DNA of 64,000 nt from Bacillota bacterium. Its GTDB lineage: Bacteria; Bacillota; Clostridia; Acetivibrionales; JAMNXU01. The DNA lies in contig JAMNXU010000031.1 of NCBI GenBank assembly GCA_023623175.1, forward strand, positions 1-64,000, written 5' to 3'. Below the pieces are notes generated by a model. That model saw nothing but the letters and a program-made list of their open reading frames with translations. It was not told where the DNA came from and did not search any database. A program made the translations under genes and the position numbers. Below, in pieces: positions 7,776 through 17,621 of the stretch (the first letter of the stretch is position 1; each line of letters starts with the position of its first letter).

Positions 7776-9125
7776 ATGACATTTAAAAAAACGGCCGTTA
7801 TTCTGCTTAGCCTGTCTGTATTTCTATCGGGATGCTCATCCGGGATATCCAACAAAGGGAGCAAGAAAACTGAAAAAGGCGAAGAAATTGCAGATATCCA
7901 GGAGACTGTTGAACCAGAAAACCAGGAACCTGTTGGTACAGAAATCCGGGAACCTGTTGAAACAGACGGCCTGGAGCCCGGCGAAAAAACAGGTGAGAGC
8001 TCCGGGACGCAAAATGTACCAGCGGACGTGCCGGCTCCCGGTGACAATTCAAAAGAAGGTAAAACATCGGGAATAAAAGATGCGGATAATGGAACCAAAG
8101 GCACAAAGACAGGGGACAGCAATTCCGAAAAAAGCCCGACGGACCAGGCAGGTAAAAAGAATACGGACAACGCGGCAAAAGAAAGCAGCAATGTCGAGAG
8201 CTCCAAAAGCAACAATGATGGCCTGGTGAAGCTTATACCCATGGCAAAGCTTCCCGACCTTAACATGGATCCGCAGGAACCCTTTACGCTGGAGGAGAAG
8301 GCGGGAATGGGAACCTGCATGCTCGTTCCCGTTTATCATAAAACTCTCAGGTACCAGATCCGGGAGTTCACGAGAAATCCATCGAGGCTTGTTATCGATA
8401 TCGGCAACACGAGCGATAAAACAATTGTTATTACTGACGAAAACATGTACTTCTCCATCCTTGACATGGAAGGCAATAACATTGCCGGGTCGAAGGTCCA
8501 GGGAGCCCCGGTGTCCATAGCCCCGGGGGAAATTAAAAGGGTTGTGGTGACGGCGCAAAACCCGGATGCCGGGATCGTGTTTTTTGAATTTGAACAGGAG
8601 ACTATTCCCAGCATATCCGTTCCCATCTTCCGCCCCTTCCCGAATGAAGCTGCGGACGTAACGGACACCACTCCATATAATAAGCATGCGTATATCACTA
8701 ATGATGATGAAGGAAATCCCTTTATTGTTTCCCAGCACCCCATGCAGGTGGTGGGAAACGGAAAAGCGAAAATGGTCGGGTGCGGTCTGATGATCCTGGA
8801 AAATGAGAAAATCGGCCCCGTGGAAAAGCAGGATGGATTCCTCGCTCTGGTCAAGGTCAGGATTGCCAATACTTCCAACGAGGTCATGACAATCAACAGG
8901 CTGACTTCCCATGGAGGAGGGCAAATTGTAGATCTGACTGAAAAAGATCTGGCCGTTTTGGGCGACAAGGCCCTGCCTTTCACTATCAAGCCCCATTCCA
9001 TCGTGGAAGGCTGGATTCCTTTCAAGGTCAGGGAAGCACGCGACGGTCACGGTATTGTCTTTTACACTAATCTGGGAGGATTCATCCTGGGGTATCTTCA
9101 AACCTATCCGGTTTTTGAGCGATGA
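7776..9125 (+). CDS. Lipoprotein of unknown function with acidic linker
   Basis: The ATG at 7776 follows CAGGGAG; an open frame extends upstream but has no ribosome site. The 449-residue protein has a type-II signal peptide with lipobox LSGC (C20). A low-complexity linker of about 130 residues (residues 25-155, rich in Glu, Gly, Lys and Ser with EPVET/EPVGT units) follows, then two beta-rich domains that look like DUF4352 or other immunoglobulin-like folds, with phrases such as SIAPGEIKRVVV and TIKPHSIVEGWIPF. It is surface-anchored. The function is unknown; its position suggests a link to the envelope or fibre locus upstream. Confidence 0.75.
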   Translation: MTFKKTAVILLSLSVFLSGCSSGISNKGSKKTEKGEEIADIQETVEPENQEPVGTEIREPVETDGLEPGEKTGESSGTQNVPADVPAPGDNSKEGKTSGIKDADNGTKGTKTGDSNSEKSPTDQAGKKNTDNAAKESSNVESSKSNNDGLVKLIPMAKLPDLNMDPQEPFTLEEKAGMGTCMLVPVYHKTLRYQIREFTRNPSRLVIDIGNTSDKTIVITDENMYFSILDMEGNNIAGSKVQGAPVSIAPGEIKRVVVTAQNPDAGIVFFEFEQETIPSISVPIFRPFPNEAADVTDTTPYNKHAYITNDDEGNPFIVSQHPMQVVGNGKAKMVGCGLMILENEKIGPVEKQDGFLALVKVRIANTSNEVMTINRLTSHGGGQIVDLTEKDLAVLGDKALPFTIKPHSIVEGWIPFKVREARDGHGIVFYTNLGGFILGYLQTYPVFER

Positions 9126-9160
9126 AAACAGGTTGCAATTCAAAATATTGAATATTGTGC

Positions 9161-9195
9161 AAAACCGCCGTTGGCTGCCTTCGGCGGTTTTTTAA
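9161..9195 (+). terminator. Terminator after the lipoprotein gene
   Basis: AAAACCGCCG (9161-9170) pairs with CGGCGGTTTT (9182-9191) and is followed by a T run. Confidence 0.9.
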
Positions 9196-9326
9196 CGGGA
9201 AAATTATCCTGACAAAGGCAAGCGTAGCAGGTTAAAATATTTGCCTGGAACTTAATCCGGCAGATTTGCGGGGAAATAGATTGGGAAATATTTACTCGGG
9301 TAAATATTGTATAGTAAAATTTAATT

Positions 9327-9384
9327 GAAATATTCCATTGAAATATTTCATTAAAGATACAGCGAAATATTTCATTAAAAATAC
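9327..9384. repeat. Short AT-rich direct repeats
   Basis: The word GAAATATTTCATTAAA occurs at 9340 and again at 9364 (24-bp period, with ATAC following in both). A partial copy, GAAATATTCCATT, lies at 9327. The rest of the 590-bp gap up to 9784 is AT-rich, with no open frame or known RNA that I recognise. The repeats may be regulatory sites for the large secreted protein gene downstream, or only local slippage. Confidence 0.5.
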
Positions 9385-9784
9385 AACTATCATAAATAAT
9401 TACTGACATCGCTGCACGTCCTGATCAGTTGCCTGATTTTTAAATCTTCTGACTTTCTTGAGTTCAACAGCATGAGTGTGCTTTTGACCCTAGTTTGCCG
9501 GCCCGGGAGTTTTAGAATTAAATCTGCCGACTCTAATGCCGACAGATGTGGTTATCAGTCCTCAAATTATCAATATTAGACTCGTTATCTTAAACCCATT
9601 AATTAAAAAACATTATTTATAAATTAGTTAGTAATAAATTATTGACCTGTAATTACGTTACCCCGGTAAATGTATACGTGTATGTACTACTTAATGTCAA
9701 TAAACAAAAATAAAAGTTTTATCATAAATCGATATAAAGGTTTTACTAAATATAAATTAAAAAATAAAGAAAGGAGAGGTCGAA

Positions 9785-12700
9785 ATGGCAAAGAAAAGGT
9801 TTCTCAGCGTGCTGCTCGTGTTGCTCATCATTGCTGGCTGTTTGAATGCGTCCCCGGTGTTTTCTTCGGAAGAAAAGCCAGAAGAACTGACAGAATTCAC
9901 TGAAGATGAACAGGGCGAGATTGTGATTGAAGAAACAGGCGATTTGCCGTCAGGGGAGGTGACGGAGGATGGCCAAGCTGCGCAGGAACCGGCCCAGGAG
10001 TCCGGAGTGGAATCCCGGGCTGAGGGTGCATCAATGCAGGAACAGTCACTGCAGGGGCAAACCACGCTTATTGTGGACTTCGGCGCAACAGAATCCCAGA
10101 ACGTGTACGGCCTTGGTTTTGATGTCCCGGTGCTGTCGGATTACTGTGACTATGTACCCTACGGACCGGGCGGGACCGCAACGGTCAGGGGAGCGGGCGG
10201 CGGCAACGGACAGGGCGTCAGAAGGTCGAGCGGAACCTACACATTTAATGAGGGAGATATCATTATCGTAACCTGGTATAACTTCAGCGACAGCGTCAGG
10301 ACGTTCAGACCCGCAGTGAAATTTTACTCCGGCACCGGTCAGACCTACTACAACATGTCCCAGGTCAGGATCCCGGCTTTCGGTACTGCAATTTCCACGT
10401 ATACGGTCGGTCCGAACGTTGCCGTGAACAGCGACATGGTTTACGTGACATCTAATTTTGAAAATGCCGAGGGAGAGCTTGTCTGTGACAAAATAGAAGT
10501 GGCACCTCCGGGAACCATTATTCCTGAAAACCTTCCAACGGTTTTGCTGTATGCCCTGGATGAGTGGGCTTCGGAACCGGGTTCGCTGCCGCGTGATACG
10601 GACATAGCCAGGTTCAGGATTAAAAGAAGCGGCCCGAGCACATCGGACATTGTTGTCAATTACAGCATTTCAGGAACTGCAACAAATGGAATTGATTACG
10701 AGGCAATAGGCAATTCAGTAATAATACCTGCAGGCGGGGATACCCAGTATGTGTATGTAGATATTGTACCCATAAACGATTCCGAGAGCGAGCCTGATGA
10801 AACGGTAACCATTACGCTGCAAGGCGGCACGGGTTATGTGGTGCCTCCATACCCCATTCCTCCAAAGAAGACTGATTCCTACGACGATGCAAATCCTACG
10901 GGCGCAGGAACGTCTTATACCGTAACAATCAGGGATGATGATACGACGCCCACGGTCAGAATGGAAGCAACGGACACCGTGGCGAAGGAGCCGATTAACT
11001 CGGGCAGGCTGACCATAATCCGTACCGGAAGCACGATCAATCCGCTGACGGTCAACTATTCGATTTCAGGTACGGCTGTAAACGGTGTTGACTATGAAAC
11101 CCTCGGAACAAGCATAACCATTCCTTCGGGAAGCGACAGGGCCGTTGTAAGAATAACGCCCATTGACGATGACGAATTTGAAAGTACCGAAACCGTTACT
11201 GTTACAATCATGCCGGGAACAGGCTACAATGTGCATCCTGCGGAAAACAGCGCAACCGTTACCATTGAGGATAATGACATACCGGGCAGGGTGGTGCGCC
11301 AGGTAGGACCGACGAGGCAGTATAAAACGATCCAGGCTGCCGTCAATGCCGCCAATCCCGGAGACATAATCGAAATAGATGCAGGAGTGTATTATGAGGC
11401 CGAGGGAGAAACAAGGGTGACAAAGAACAACCTCATTATCCGCGGCGTAGGCGGCATTGTGAGAATTGAAAACAATGACCAGAACATTCCCGACAGCAAG
11501 GGAATATTCTCCATCACCAGTGATAATGTAATAGTTGAAAATATTGCATTTATCCGCGGTGAGTCCAAGTATGTGACAAACGGAGCGGGCATAAGGTACT
11601 ACGGAAACGGTGACCTTGTTGTCAGGAACTGCTGGTTTGTTGACTGTGATACAGCTCTCCTGACGGGCAGTTCCAACAAGGACAACGAAACGCTTGTGGA
11701 ATACTGCGAATTCTTCAGCGGAAGCAGCCAGACGGGGCTTGAACACAATATATACATTTCCAACCATACAAGATGCTTCACATTGCGCTATTCCTACTCC
11801 CATGCCTGCCATGAAGGCCATCTTGTAAAGAGCCGGGCTCTCGAGAACTACATCCTGTACAACCGCCTGACGGAGGAAACGGAGAGCTCGAGTTACAATA
11901 TAGATATTCCCCAGGGTGGAACGAGCTACGTGATAGGCAACATACTCCAGCAAAGAGCGGCTACCGGTGTAAATTACCACATGCTGATGTACGCCGCTGA
12001 AAGTGGAAGATTTGCCAATCCCGACATGCACCTGTATGTCATAAACAACACGTTTGTGAATGAAATGAATGACGGCGTGTTTGTGTGCAACCGCGCGTAC
12101 CAGCCCGCCGTTGTTATCAATAACATTTTTAAGGGACCCGGGCTGGCCATAGACGGAAATGCTGTGGCAAGCCATAATATCACCGATCCCGTGGATCCGA
12201 TGCTGTTTGACGTAGCGGGAATGGATTACCGCCTCATGCCTTCGTCTCCGGCGATAGACGCAGGTATTGATCCGGGCATTTCGGCCTTCGGCTATCCATT
12301 AAAACCCACGGAGCATTACGTGGACTACATGAGCAGGGAGCCTCGCCCGGTGTACGGTTCGGCCATAGATATAGGGGCTTATGAATATACGGGTACGCCT
12401 CCGACGCCGAGACCGACGCCGACGCCCACGCCGACTCCTACACCAACACCTACGCCTACACCTACGCCTACACCTACTCCTACACCGACACCCGTACCGA
12501 CAGTATCACCCGGAGCTGTTCCTGAGCTGTTGTCAGAGAATATGCCTGCAATGGCCAGTCAGTCGCAGGGAGGATTCCCGCCGTCAAATGCTAATGACGG
12601 CAATCCTGCAACAAGATGGGCTTCGGGAACGAGCGCCTATCCCCAGTGGTGGGCCGTGGATCTTGGATGGATAAAGACAATTACACAGGTTACTATAGAC

Positions 12701-13990
12701 TGGTATTCGTCCCACGCGATCCAGTACAGGATTGAAGTGAGCGATGACGGAGTCAACTATACCACCGTTCTCGACAGGACGGACAACACATCGGCAGGAG
12801 TAACCACCGACTATCTGCTGGCAGTGGGAAGGTATGTAAGGATTTACATGGTGAGCTCTTCGGGCGCATGGGCGTCGATGGACGAGTGCAAGGTATACGG
12901 TTACCATGGCCTGCTGCCGTCGCCGTGGCCGACGTTTACACCCACACCTTCATCTACTCCTTCTGCGTCGCCAACACCAACACCCACGCCGACTCTCACA
13001 CCAACACCAACGCCAACAGCGACTCCGACACCTACGCCTACACCGACTCCGACACCGTCGTCTTCGCCGACACCCGTACCGACAGTATCGCCGGGAGTAG
13101 AACCGGAACTGCTGTCGGAGAACATGCCCGCAAGCGCAAGCCGTTCCCAGGGAGGTTTTCCGCCGCAGAACGCCAACGACGGCAACCCGTCAACGCGCTG
13201 GGCTTCCGGAACTGCGACTTACCCGCAATGGTGGGCCGTGGACCTCGGAGGTATCAAGACTATTACGAAGGTTGTCATTGACTGGACATCGGCCTATGCG
13301 ATCCAGTACAGGATTGAAGTGAGTGACGACGGGGTCAATTATACCACCGCACTCGACAGGACGGACAACACATCGGCGGGAATAACCACCGATGAGCTGC
13401 TGGCAGTGGGAAGGTATGTAAGGATTTACATGGTAAGCTCTTCGGGTGCATGGGCGTCGATTGACGAATGCAAGGTATACGGTTACCATGGACTGCTGCC
13501 GTCGCCCGGACCGACGCCAACACCCACACCCATGCCTACACCTTCTGAGTCTCCAACACCCACACCCACGCCGACTCCGACACCGCCTCCTGGTGAACCG
13601 GTATTGATATCCCTGAACAAACCGGCTTCTGCCAGCCAGTCCCAGGGAGGATTCCCACCGAAGAACGCCAATGACGGAAGCAATTCTACACGGTGGGCCG
13701 CAGGCGTATCCACTTTCCCGCAGTGGTGGGCCGTGGACCTGGAGTCTGTGTACACCATAAACCAGGTGACAATCCGCTGGTATTCGTCCCATGCGACCCA
13801 TTACCTGATACAGGTAAGCGATGACGGTGTAAATTATACGACGGTCGTGGACAAATCGGACAACACGCAAACCGGTACCACCACGGACACGTTCAGCGCG
13901 ACGGGAAGGTACGTGAGGATCTATATGCCGAGCTCGGCGGGAGCCTGGGCGTCGATTGTGGAGTGCAGCGTCTATACGTTTTATCCATGA
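9785..13990 (+). CDS. Secreted modular protein: Calx-beta, beta-helix, three discoidin domains
   Basis: A 1401-residue exported protein with AGGAGAGG before the ATG. In order: signal peptide (1-27); acidic linker; a beta-sandwich (about 92-245); two Calx-beta repeats (about 252-390 and 393-499, with YSISGTA.NG.DYE and [18 protein letters not shown]); a right-handed parallel beta-helix (about 502-869, starting [15 protein letters not shown]); then three F5/8-type C (discoidin/CBM32-like) domains (about 913-1039, 1106-1235, 1272-1401). The discoidin domains are separated by Thr-Pro linkers and each carries ANDG...TRWA and QWWAVDLG. The beta-helix resembles polysaccharide lyases and related glycan-binding proteins. 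There is no dockerin or SLH domain. It is probably a secreted polysaccharide-active protein; activity and substrate cannot be read from the sequence. Confidence 0.82.
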   Translation: MAKKRFLSVLLVLLIIAGCLNASPVFSSEEKPEELTEFTEDEQGEIVIEETGDLPSGEVTEDGQAAQEPAQESGVESRAEGASMQEQSLQGQTTLIVDFGATESQNVYGLGFDVPVLSDYCDYVPYGPGGTATVRGAGGGNGQGVRRSSGTYTFNEGDIIIVTWYNFSDSVRTFRPAVKFYSGTGQTYYNMSQVRIPAFGTAISTYTVGPNVAVNSDMVYVTSNFENAEGELVCDKIEVAPPGTIIPENLPTVLLYALDEWASEPGSLPRDTDIARFRIKRSGPSTSDIVVNYSISGTATNGIDYEAIGNSVIIPAGGDTQYVYVDIVPINDSESEPDETVTITLQGGTGYVVPPYPIPPKKTDSYDDANPTGAGTSYTVTIRDDDTTPTVRMEATDTVAKEPINSGRLTIIRTGSTINPLTVNYSISGTAVNGVDYETLGTSITIPSGSDRAVVRITPIDDDEFESTETVTVTIMPGTGYNVHPAENSATVTIEDNDIPGRVVRQVGPTRQYKTIQAAVNAANPGDIIEIDAGVYYEAEGETRVTKNNLIIRGVGGIVRIENNDQNIPDSKGIFSITSDNVIVENIAFIRGESKYVTNGAGIRYYGNGDLVVRNCWFVDCDTALLTGSSNKDNETLVEYCEFFSGSSQTGLEHNIYISNHTRCFTLRYSYSHACHEGHLVKSRALENYILYNRLTEETESSSYNIDIPQGGTSYVIGNILQQRAATGVNYHMLMYAAESGRFANPDMHLYVINNTFVNEMNDGVFVCNRAYQPAVVINNIFKGPGLAIDGNAVASHNITDPVDPMLFDVAGMDYRLMPSSPAIDAGIDPGISAFGYPLKPTEHYVDYMSREPRPVYGSAIDIGAYEYTGTPPTPRPTPTPTPTPTPTPTPTPTPTPTPTPTPVPTVSPGAVPELLSENMPAMASQSQGGFPPSNANDGNPATRWASGTSAYPQWWAVDLGWIKTITQVTIDWYSSHAIQYRIEVSDDGVNYTTVLDRTDNTSAGVTTDYLLAVGRYVRIYMVSSSGAWASMDECKVYGYHGLLPSPWPTFTPTPSSTPSASPTPTPTPTLTPTPTPTATPTPTPTPTPTPSSSPTPVPTVSPGVEPELLSENMPASASRSQGGFPPQNANDGNPSTRWASGTATYPQWWAVDLGGIKTITKVVIDWTSAYAIQYRIEVSDDGVNYTTALDRTDNTSAGITTDELLAVGRYVRIYMVSSSGAWASIDECKVYGYHGLLPSPGPTPTPTPMPTPSESPTPTPTPTPTPPPGEPVLISLNKPASASQSQGGFPPKNANDGSNSTRWAAGVSTFPQWWAVDLESVYTINQVTIRWYSSHATHYLIQVSDDGVNYTTVVDKSDNTQTGTTTDTFSATGRYVRIYMPSSAGAWASIVECSVYTFYP
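12399..13593 (+). repeat. Thr-Pro linker minisatellites and triplicated domain DNA
   Basis: Three ACN-CCN repeat tracts (about 12399-12500, 12935-13090 and 13513-13593) encode TPTPTP linkers. The first two discoidin domains between them are also highly similar at the DNA level, for example the shared stretch around 12715-12900 and 13300-13500. This indicates recent internal duplication and a site prone to recombination. Confidence 0.8.
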
Positions 13991-14311
13991 TGCAGGTGCA
14001 GCCTGGAGGACTGGCCGTTTACCAACTGTCAGTCTGGCAAAAAGCAGGAATGTTAATTATAGATTGATATAAAATGCAAGGAAGGGGCGTCGAAAAAACA
14101 CGGCGCTCCTTTGCTATCATGAACCGTGTTTCGACATGTCTCAGAAGAAGTTTAACGGGAAAAATGCTTTACAGGCTGTGTCAACCATGATTGCTTTTGA
14201 GCCTTGCATATTTAAACAACTGCCTTTTATCCGAATTTCCATTATGCTAAAATATATGAAGCCGGATGTGAAAAAACCGGAGGCTTTAACATATTTAAGG
14301 GGGACTTTGTA
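13991..14311. other. Intergenic stretch with an imperfect hairpin
   Basis: A GC-rich imperfect hairpin lies at about 14083-14123 (AAGGGGCGTCG against CGGCGCTCCTT with wobbles), without a T-tract in either direction. Nothing else is recognisable before the GGGGG ribosome site of the next gene. Confidence 0.35.
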
Positions 14312-15496
14312 ATGTTATTAGTAAAAAACGGTATTATCCTAACCATGGCGGGCAAAGAGTTCAAAAACGGATATGTTCTTGCAGAAGGGGAAAAAATATC
14401 AAAAGTCGGTGAGAATCCCGATGAAGTTACCGCAATTATGGAAGGAAACAAGGATATAACCGTTATTGACGCAAAAGGGGGATATGTGCTCCCCGGTTTT
14501 ATCGACGCTCACTGCCATGTCGGCATGTGGGAAGACTCTCTCGGGTTTGAAGGCGCAGACGGAAATGAGAAGACCGACCCCGTCACTCCCCAGTTAAGAG
14601 CAATTGACGGTGTCAATCATTTGGACAGGGCTTTTGAAGAAGCCCGGGAAGGCGGCGTAACAACCGTTGTAACGGGACCCGGAAGTGCCAATGTTATCGG
14701 CGGCCAGTTTGCCGCGCTTAAAACTTATGGAAGATGCGTGGACGAAATGATAGTCAGGGAGCCCGTTGCTCTTAAGGTGGCATTTGGCGAAAATGTCAAG
14801 AAAACCTATAACGAGAGAAAACAGACACCTACGACAAGAATGGCGACAGCGGCGCTGCTCAGGCAATATTTTTACAAGGCGCTGGATTACAAGGGCAAAC
14901 TTGACGACTACGGCAGGGACAGCGAAAAGTATAACAAGCCCGAGTTTGATATGGCAATGGAAGCCATTCTGATGGTGTTAAGAGGTGAAATCCCCCTGAA
15001 AGCTCACGCCCACAGGGCGGACGACATTATGACGGCAATCAGGATAGCAAGGGAATTCAATGTTGATTTTACCATAGAACACTGTACTGAAGGCGCGTTA
15101 ATCAAGGACATCCTTAAAGAACAAAACATTTCGGTCGTTGTCGGCCCCCTGCTGACCGACAGGTCCAAGCCGGAGCTCAAAAACCTGAGCCTGAAAACGC
15201 CGGGAATACTGGCCAATGCCGGTATCAAGCTGGCGATAATGACGGACCATCCCGTGGTGCCAATCCAATATCTGCGTTTGTGCGCTTCGATGGCTGTAAG
15301 CGAAGGCATGGACCCCGGCGAAGCATTAAAGGCTATAACCATAAACGCAGCTGAAATATGCAGAATATCCGACCGCGTGGGCAGCCTCGAAGAAGGAAAG
15401 GACGCCGATATAGTTGTTTTCGACAGGCATCCTTTCGAAATAGAGGCGAAGGTTGTCACCACGATTATTAATGGTAAAGTTGTATATACCCGGTAA
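14312..15496 (+). CDS. Amidohydrolase family metal-dependent hydrolase
   Basis: A 394-residue enzyme of the amidohydrolase superfamily (imidazolonepropionase/dihydroorotase-like). Metal-binding residues visible are H67 and H69 in DAHCH, H232 and H234 in KAHAH, a histidine in IEHC, and D312 in MTDHP. N- and C-terminal strands form the usual small beta-domain (LVKNGIILTM; DIVVFDRHPFEIEA). A GGGGG ribosome site lies 10 nt upstream. The substrate is unknown; the family hydrolyses C-N bonds in ring amides and similar compounds. It is monocistronic as far as I can see. Confidence 0.85.
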   Translation: MLLVKNGIILTMAGKEFKNGYVLAEGEKISKVGENPDEVTAIMEGNKDITVIDAKGGYVLPGFIDAHCHVGMWEDSLGFEGADGNEKTDPVTPQLRAIDGVNHLDRAFEEAREGGVTTVVTGPGSANVIGGQFAALKTYGRCVDEMIVREPVALKVAFGENVKKTYNERKQTPTTRMATAALLRQYFYKALDYKGKLDDYGRDSEKYNKPEFDMAMEAILMVLRGEIPLKAHAHRADDIMTAIRIAREFNVDFTIEHCTEGALIKDILKEQNISVVVGPLLTDRSKPELKNLSLKTPGILANAGIKLAIMTDHPVVPIQYLRLCASMAVSEGMDPGEALKAITINAAEICRISDRVGSLEEGKDADIVVFDRHPFEIEAKVVTTIINGKVVYTR

Positions 15497-15695
15497 AGTT
15501 GCCGGTAAAGTTATATGAACCTGGTAAAGGAGTGTATCTGCTTATCAGGTTGTGTAGGCGGTATATTTCCAGGAGCAAAACCAAAGTCCAGGTTCCTGCG
15601 ACGAAAGGATTTTAATACATCAATACATCGTAAAAGCGGATGTTATAAACTCATAATAGTTATAAGCTCATAATAATGGATTTAAAGAGGATATA

Positions 15696-16208
15696 ATGAA
15701 ACAGGTAATTACAAATTCACGGGAAGAAACTGCCTTTGTCGGAAAGTCGCTGGGAAAGATTCTGAAAAAGGGTGATGTTGTAGCCCTTTCAGGGGACCTC
15801 GGCGCGGGCAAGACGGTCTTTACCGGCGGCATTGCCGCGGGTCTCGGAATAGAGGGATACATTACAAGCCCTACATTTACCCTTATCAATGAGTATGAAG
15901 GGGACCCTCCCCTTTATCATTTTGATGTCTACAGGATTACAGATCCGGAGGAAATGTTTGAGATCGGATTTGAAGAATACCTGGACGGCAACGGAGTGGT
16001 GGTTGTTGAATGGGCGGACATTATAGAGCCGCTGCTGCCCCCGGAACATATAAGGGTCAATATACGCAAGGGAGATTACCGTGGTGAGGATACAAGGATA
16101 ATAACCATTGAATTTGCAGGGGAAAAATATCGAGGGTTGGAGGACGCTTTTGTCCTGCACCTGGACTCTAAAGATGAGGGAAAACACGATGAGGATTCTG
16201 GCGGTTGA
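15696..16208 (+). CDS. tsaE: tRNA threonylcarbamoyladenosine biosynthesis ATPase TsaE
   Basis: A 170-residue ATPase with Walker A GDLGAGKT, the switch region SPTFTL, and VVEWAD near the C-terminus, all typical of TsaE (YdiB/YjeE). It helps TsaB-TsaD transfer the threonylcarbamoyl group to A37 of ANN-decoding tRNAs. It is slightly longer than average. The gene overlaps tsaB by 20 nt, forming the usual tsaE-tsaB-rimI operon. Confidence 0.96.
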   Translation: MKQVITNSREETAFVGKSLGKILKKGDVVALSGDLGAGKTVFTGGIAAGLGIEGYITSPTFTLINEYEGDPPLYHFDVYRITDPEEMFEIGFEEYLDGNGVVVVEWADIIEPLLPPEHIRVNIRKGDYRGEDTRIITIEFAGEKYRGLEDAFVLHLDSKDEGKHDEDSGG

Positions 16209-16908
16209 CACTGCCGCTGCCGTTGCGTCGGTGGCGGTGATGGAAAATAATGTACTGCTCGGAGAATACAGCGTTAATCATAAAAGGACCCATTCACAGA
16301 AACTGATGCCGATGATGGACAGCCTGCTGAAGGATCTTGAGCTCAAAGCGTCGGATATGGACCTGTTTGCCGTTTCAGGCGGTCCGGGATCTTTCACGGG
16401 GCTGCGCATAGGAATGACGACCGTGAAAGCGCTGGCTTACGCAGTCAATAAGCCCATGGTTGTTGTTCCGACGCTTGATGCAATTGCCTGCAATGTCGTC
16501 GACCGTGACTGCCTTATTTGCCCGATAATGGATGCGAGAAACAACCAGGTGTTTACCTCGGTGTACCGCTGGGACAACGAAAAGCCGGTCAGCATAACCG
16601 AATATATGGGCATTGCAGTATCAGAACTCGCTGATCTGCTCATGGACATGAACCGGCCTGTAATTTTCGCCGGAGACGCCGTCGGGCTTCACGGGCCTTT
16701 CCTGGCTGATCGGCTCGGCGAGCGATGCAGGTTTGCTCCGGCCCACCAGTTGCTTCCAAGGGCGGCTTCTGTAGCTTATGCAGCTTTCATTAAAGCTTCT
16801 GCGGGAGAAATCACCGACAGCTTTTCTGCCGTGCCTTTCTACCTGAGAAAATCCCAGGCTGAAAGAGAATTTGAAAAAAAGAAATCAGTTTTACCGGAAA
16901 GTTGTTGA
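16189..16908 (+). CDS. tsaB: tRNA threonylcarbamoyladenosine biosynthesis protein TsaB
   Basis: A 239-residue ASKHA-fold protein. It starts MRILAVDTAAA and carries SGGPGSFTGLRIG, the family signature. It partners TsaD, encoded 16 kb away at 32981, in t6A37 synthesis. The ATG at 16189 was chosen because it aligns with the family start; a longer open frame upstream overlaps tsaE extensively. Confidence 0.95.
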   Translation: MRILAVDTAAAVASVAVMENNVLLGEYSVNHKRTHSQKLMPMMDSLLKDLELKASDMDLFAVSGGPGSFTGLRIGMTTVKALAYAVNKPMVVVPTLDAIACNVVDRDCLICPIMDARNNQVFTSVYRWDNEKPVSITEYMGIAVSELADLLMDMNRPVIFAGDAVGLHGPFLADRLGERCRFAPAHQLLPRAASVAYAAFIKASAGEITDSFSAVPFYLRKSQAEREFEKKKSVLPESC

Positions 16909-16924
16909 AGGGCGGCCTTAAGCA

Positions 16925-17389
16925 ATGGGAAACAGTGAGGCAACAGAAAATATTGAAGTTATCAGGGCTTCCATTGACCACGTTGATGAGATAGTTAGCA
17001 TTGAAAACATCTGTTTTACGATTCCGTGGTCAAGACAGGCTTTTATAAATGAAATATCGAAGAACGATTTTGCGAGGTATTTTGTGGCGCTGTGCGACAA
17101 AAAGGTTGTAGGTTATGCCGGTATTTGGATTGTTTGCGAAGAAGGCCACATAACCAATATTGCCGTTCATCCCGATTACCGGCACAAGGGAATAGCAAGC
17201 CGGCTGATGGCAGAGTTGATTGATACGGCCAGGAGCGAAGGAGTTGCCGACCTGACACTGGAGGTCAGGCGGGGCAATGCAGATGCGATTAAATTGTATG
17301 AAAAGTTTGGCTTTAAAGTGGAAGGAATCCGCAAGGGTTACTATCCGGATAACGGGGAAGATGCATTAATAATGTGGAAACATTTTTGA
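16925..17389 (+). CDS. rimI: Ribosomal protein S18-alanine N-acetyltransferase RimI
   Basis: A 154-residue GNAT acetyltransferase with the acetyl-CoA site HPDYRHKGIASRL and the C-terminal EVRRGN.DAIKLYEKFGF motif of RimI. It acetylates the N-terminal alanine of ribosomal protein S18. It is encoded 16 nt after tsaB in the common tsaE-tsaB-rimI order. Confidence 0.93.
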   Translation: MGNSEATENIEVIRASIDHVDEIVSIENICFTIPWSRQAFINEISKNDFARYFVALCDKKVVGYAGIWIVCEEGHITNIAVHPDYRHKGIASRLMAELIDTARSEGVADLTLEVRRGNADAIKLYEKFGFKVEGIRKGYYPDNGEDALIMWKHF

Positions 17390-17426
17390 CGCGTTCCTGT
17401 GTTCCGCTTCATCAAAAACAGTTTCT

Positions 17427-17450
17427 GCTCAGTTTCAGCTGAGCTTTTTT
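17427..17450 (+). terminator. Terminator after rimI
   Basis: GCTCAG (17427-17432) pairs with CTGAGC (17439-17444) and is followed by six T. The stem is short but GC-rich, and correctly placed to end the tsaE-tsaB-rimI operon. Confidence 0.7.
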
Positions 17451-17460
17451 ATTTCCATAT

Positions 17461-17551
17461 GGGACAAGAGAACCGTCCCCGTGTCCCGCCATGGGACAAG
17501 AGAACCGTCCCCGTGTCCCGCCATGGGACAAGAGAACCGTCCCCGTGTCCC
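17461..17551. repeat. 32-bp tandem repeat (GGGACAAGAGAACCGTCCCC family)
   Basis: Two full 32-bp units (17461-17492 and 17493-17524) and a third partial one (17525-17551) are identical over their shared length. Each holds GGGAC...GTCCC and GTGTCCC words that can fold back on each other. Single degenerate relatives lie at about 31859-31880 and 55904-55930. There are no spacers, so this is not a CRISPR array. Confidence 0.9.
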
Positions 17552-17560
17552 ACCCGCGTC

Positions 17561-17610
17561 CCAAAAAAAAGATCGGGCAGGTTTCCTGACCGGAAAACTG
17601 CCCGATCTTT
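17561..17610 (-). terminator. Terminator of the chemotaxis receptor gene
   Basis: A perfect 13-bp stem (17568-17580 with 17598-17610, AAAGATCGGGCAG) is followed, in the minus direction, by a run of eight T. It lies 12 nt beyond the receptor stop codon. Confidence 0.93.
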
Positions 17611-17621
17611 GTATTTTCGCT

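Noticed and set aside
7667-8320. Minus-strand Ser/Pro/Leu-rich frame over the lipoprotein linker
   Set aside because: Product of the low-complexity linker read backwards.
8049-9143. Long minus-strand frame (364 codons) opposite the lipoprotein gene
   Set aside because: It mirrors codon usage of the plus-strand gene, has no ribosome site and matches no family; the plus-strand frame has a lipobox and ribosome site.
11066-12175. Minus-strand frame of 369 codons opposite the beta-helix gene
   Set aside because: Shadow of a GC-rich coding region; no start signals and unlikely composition (Cys, His and Tyr-rich).
17461-17551. Repeats considered as a CRISPR array
   Set aside because: Units are directly tandem with no spacers and no cas genes are present.
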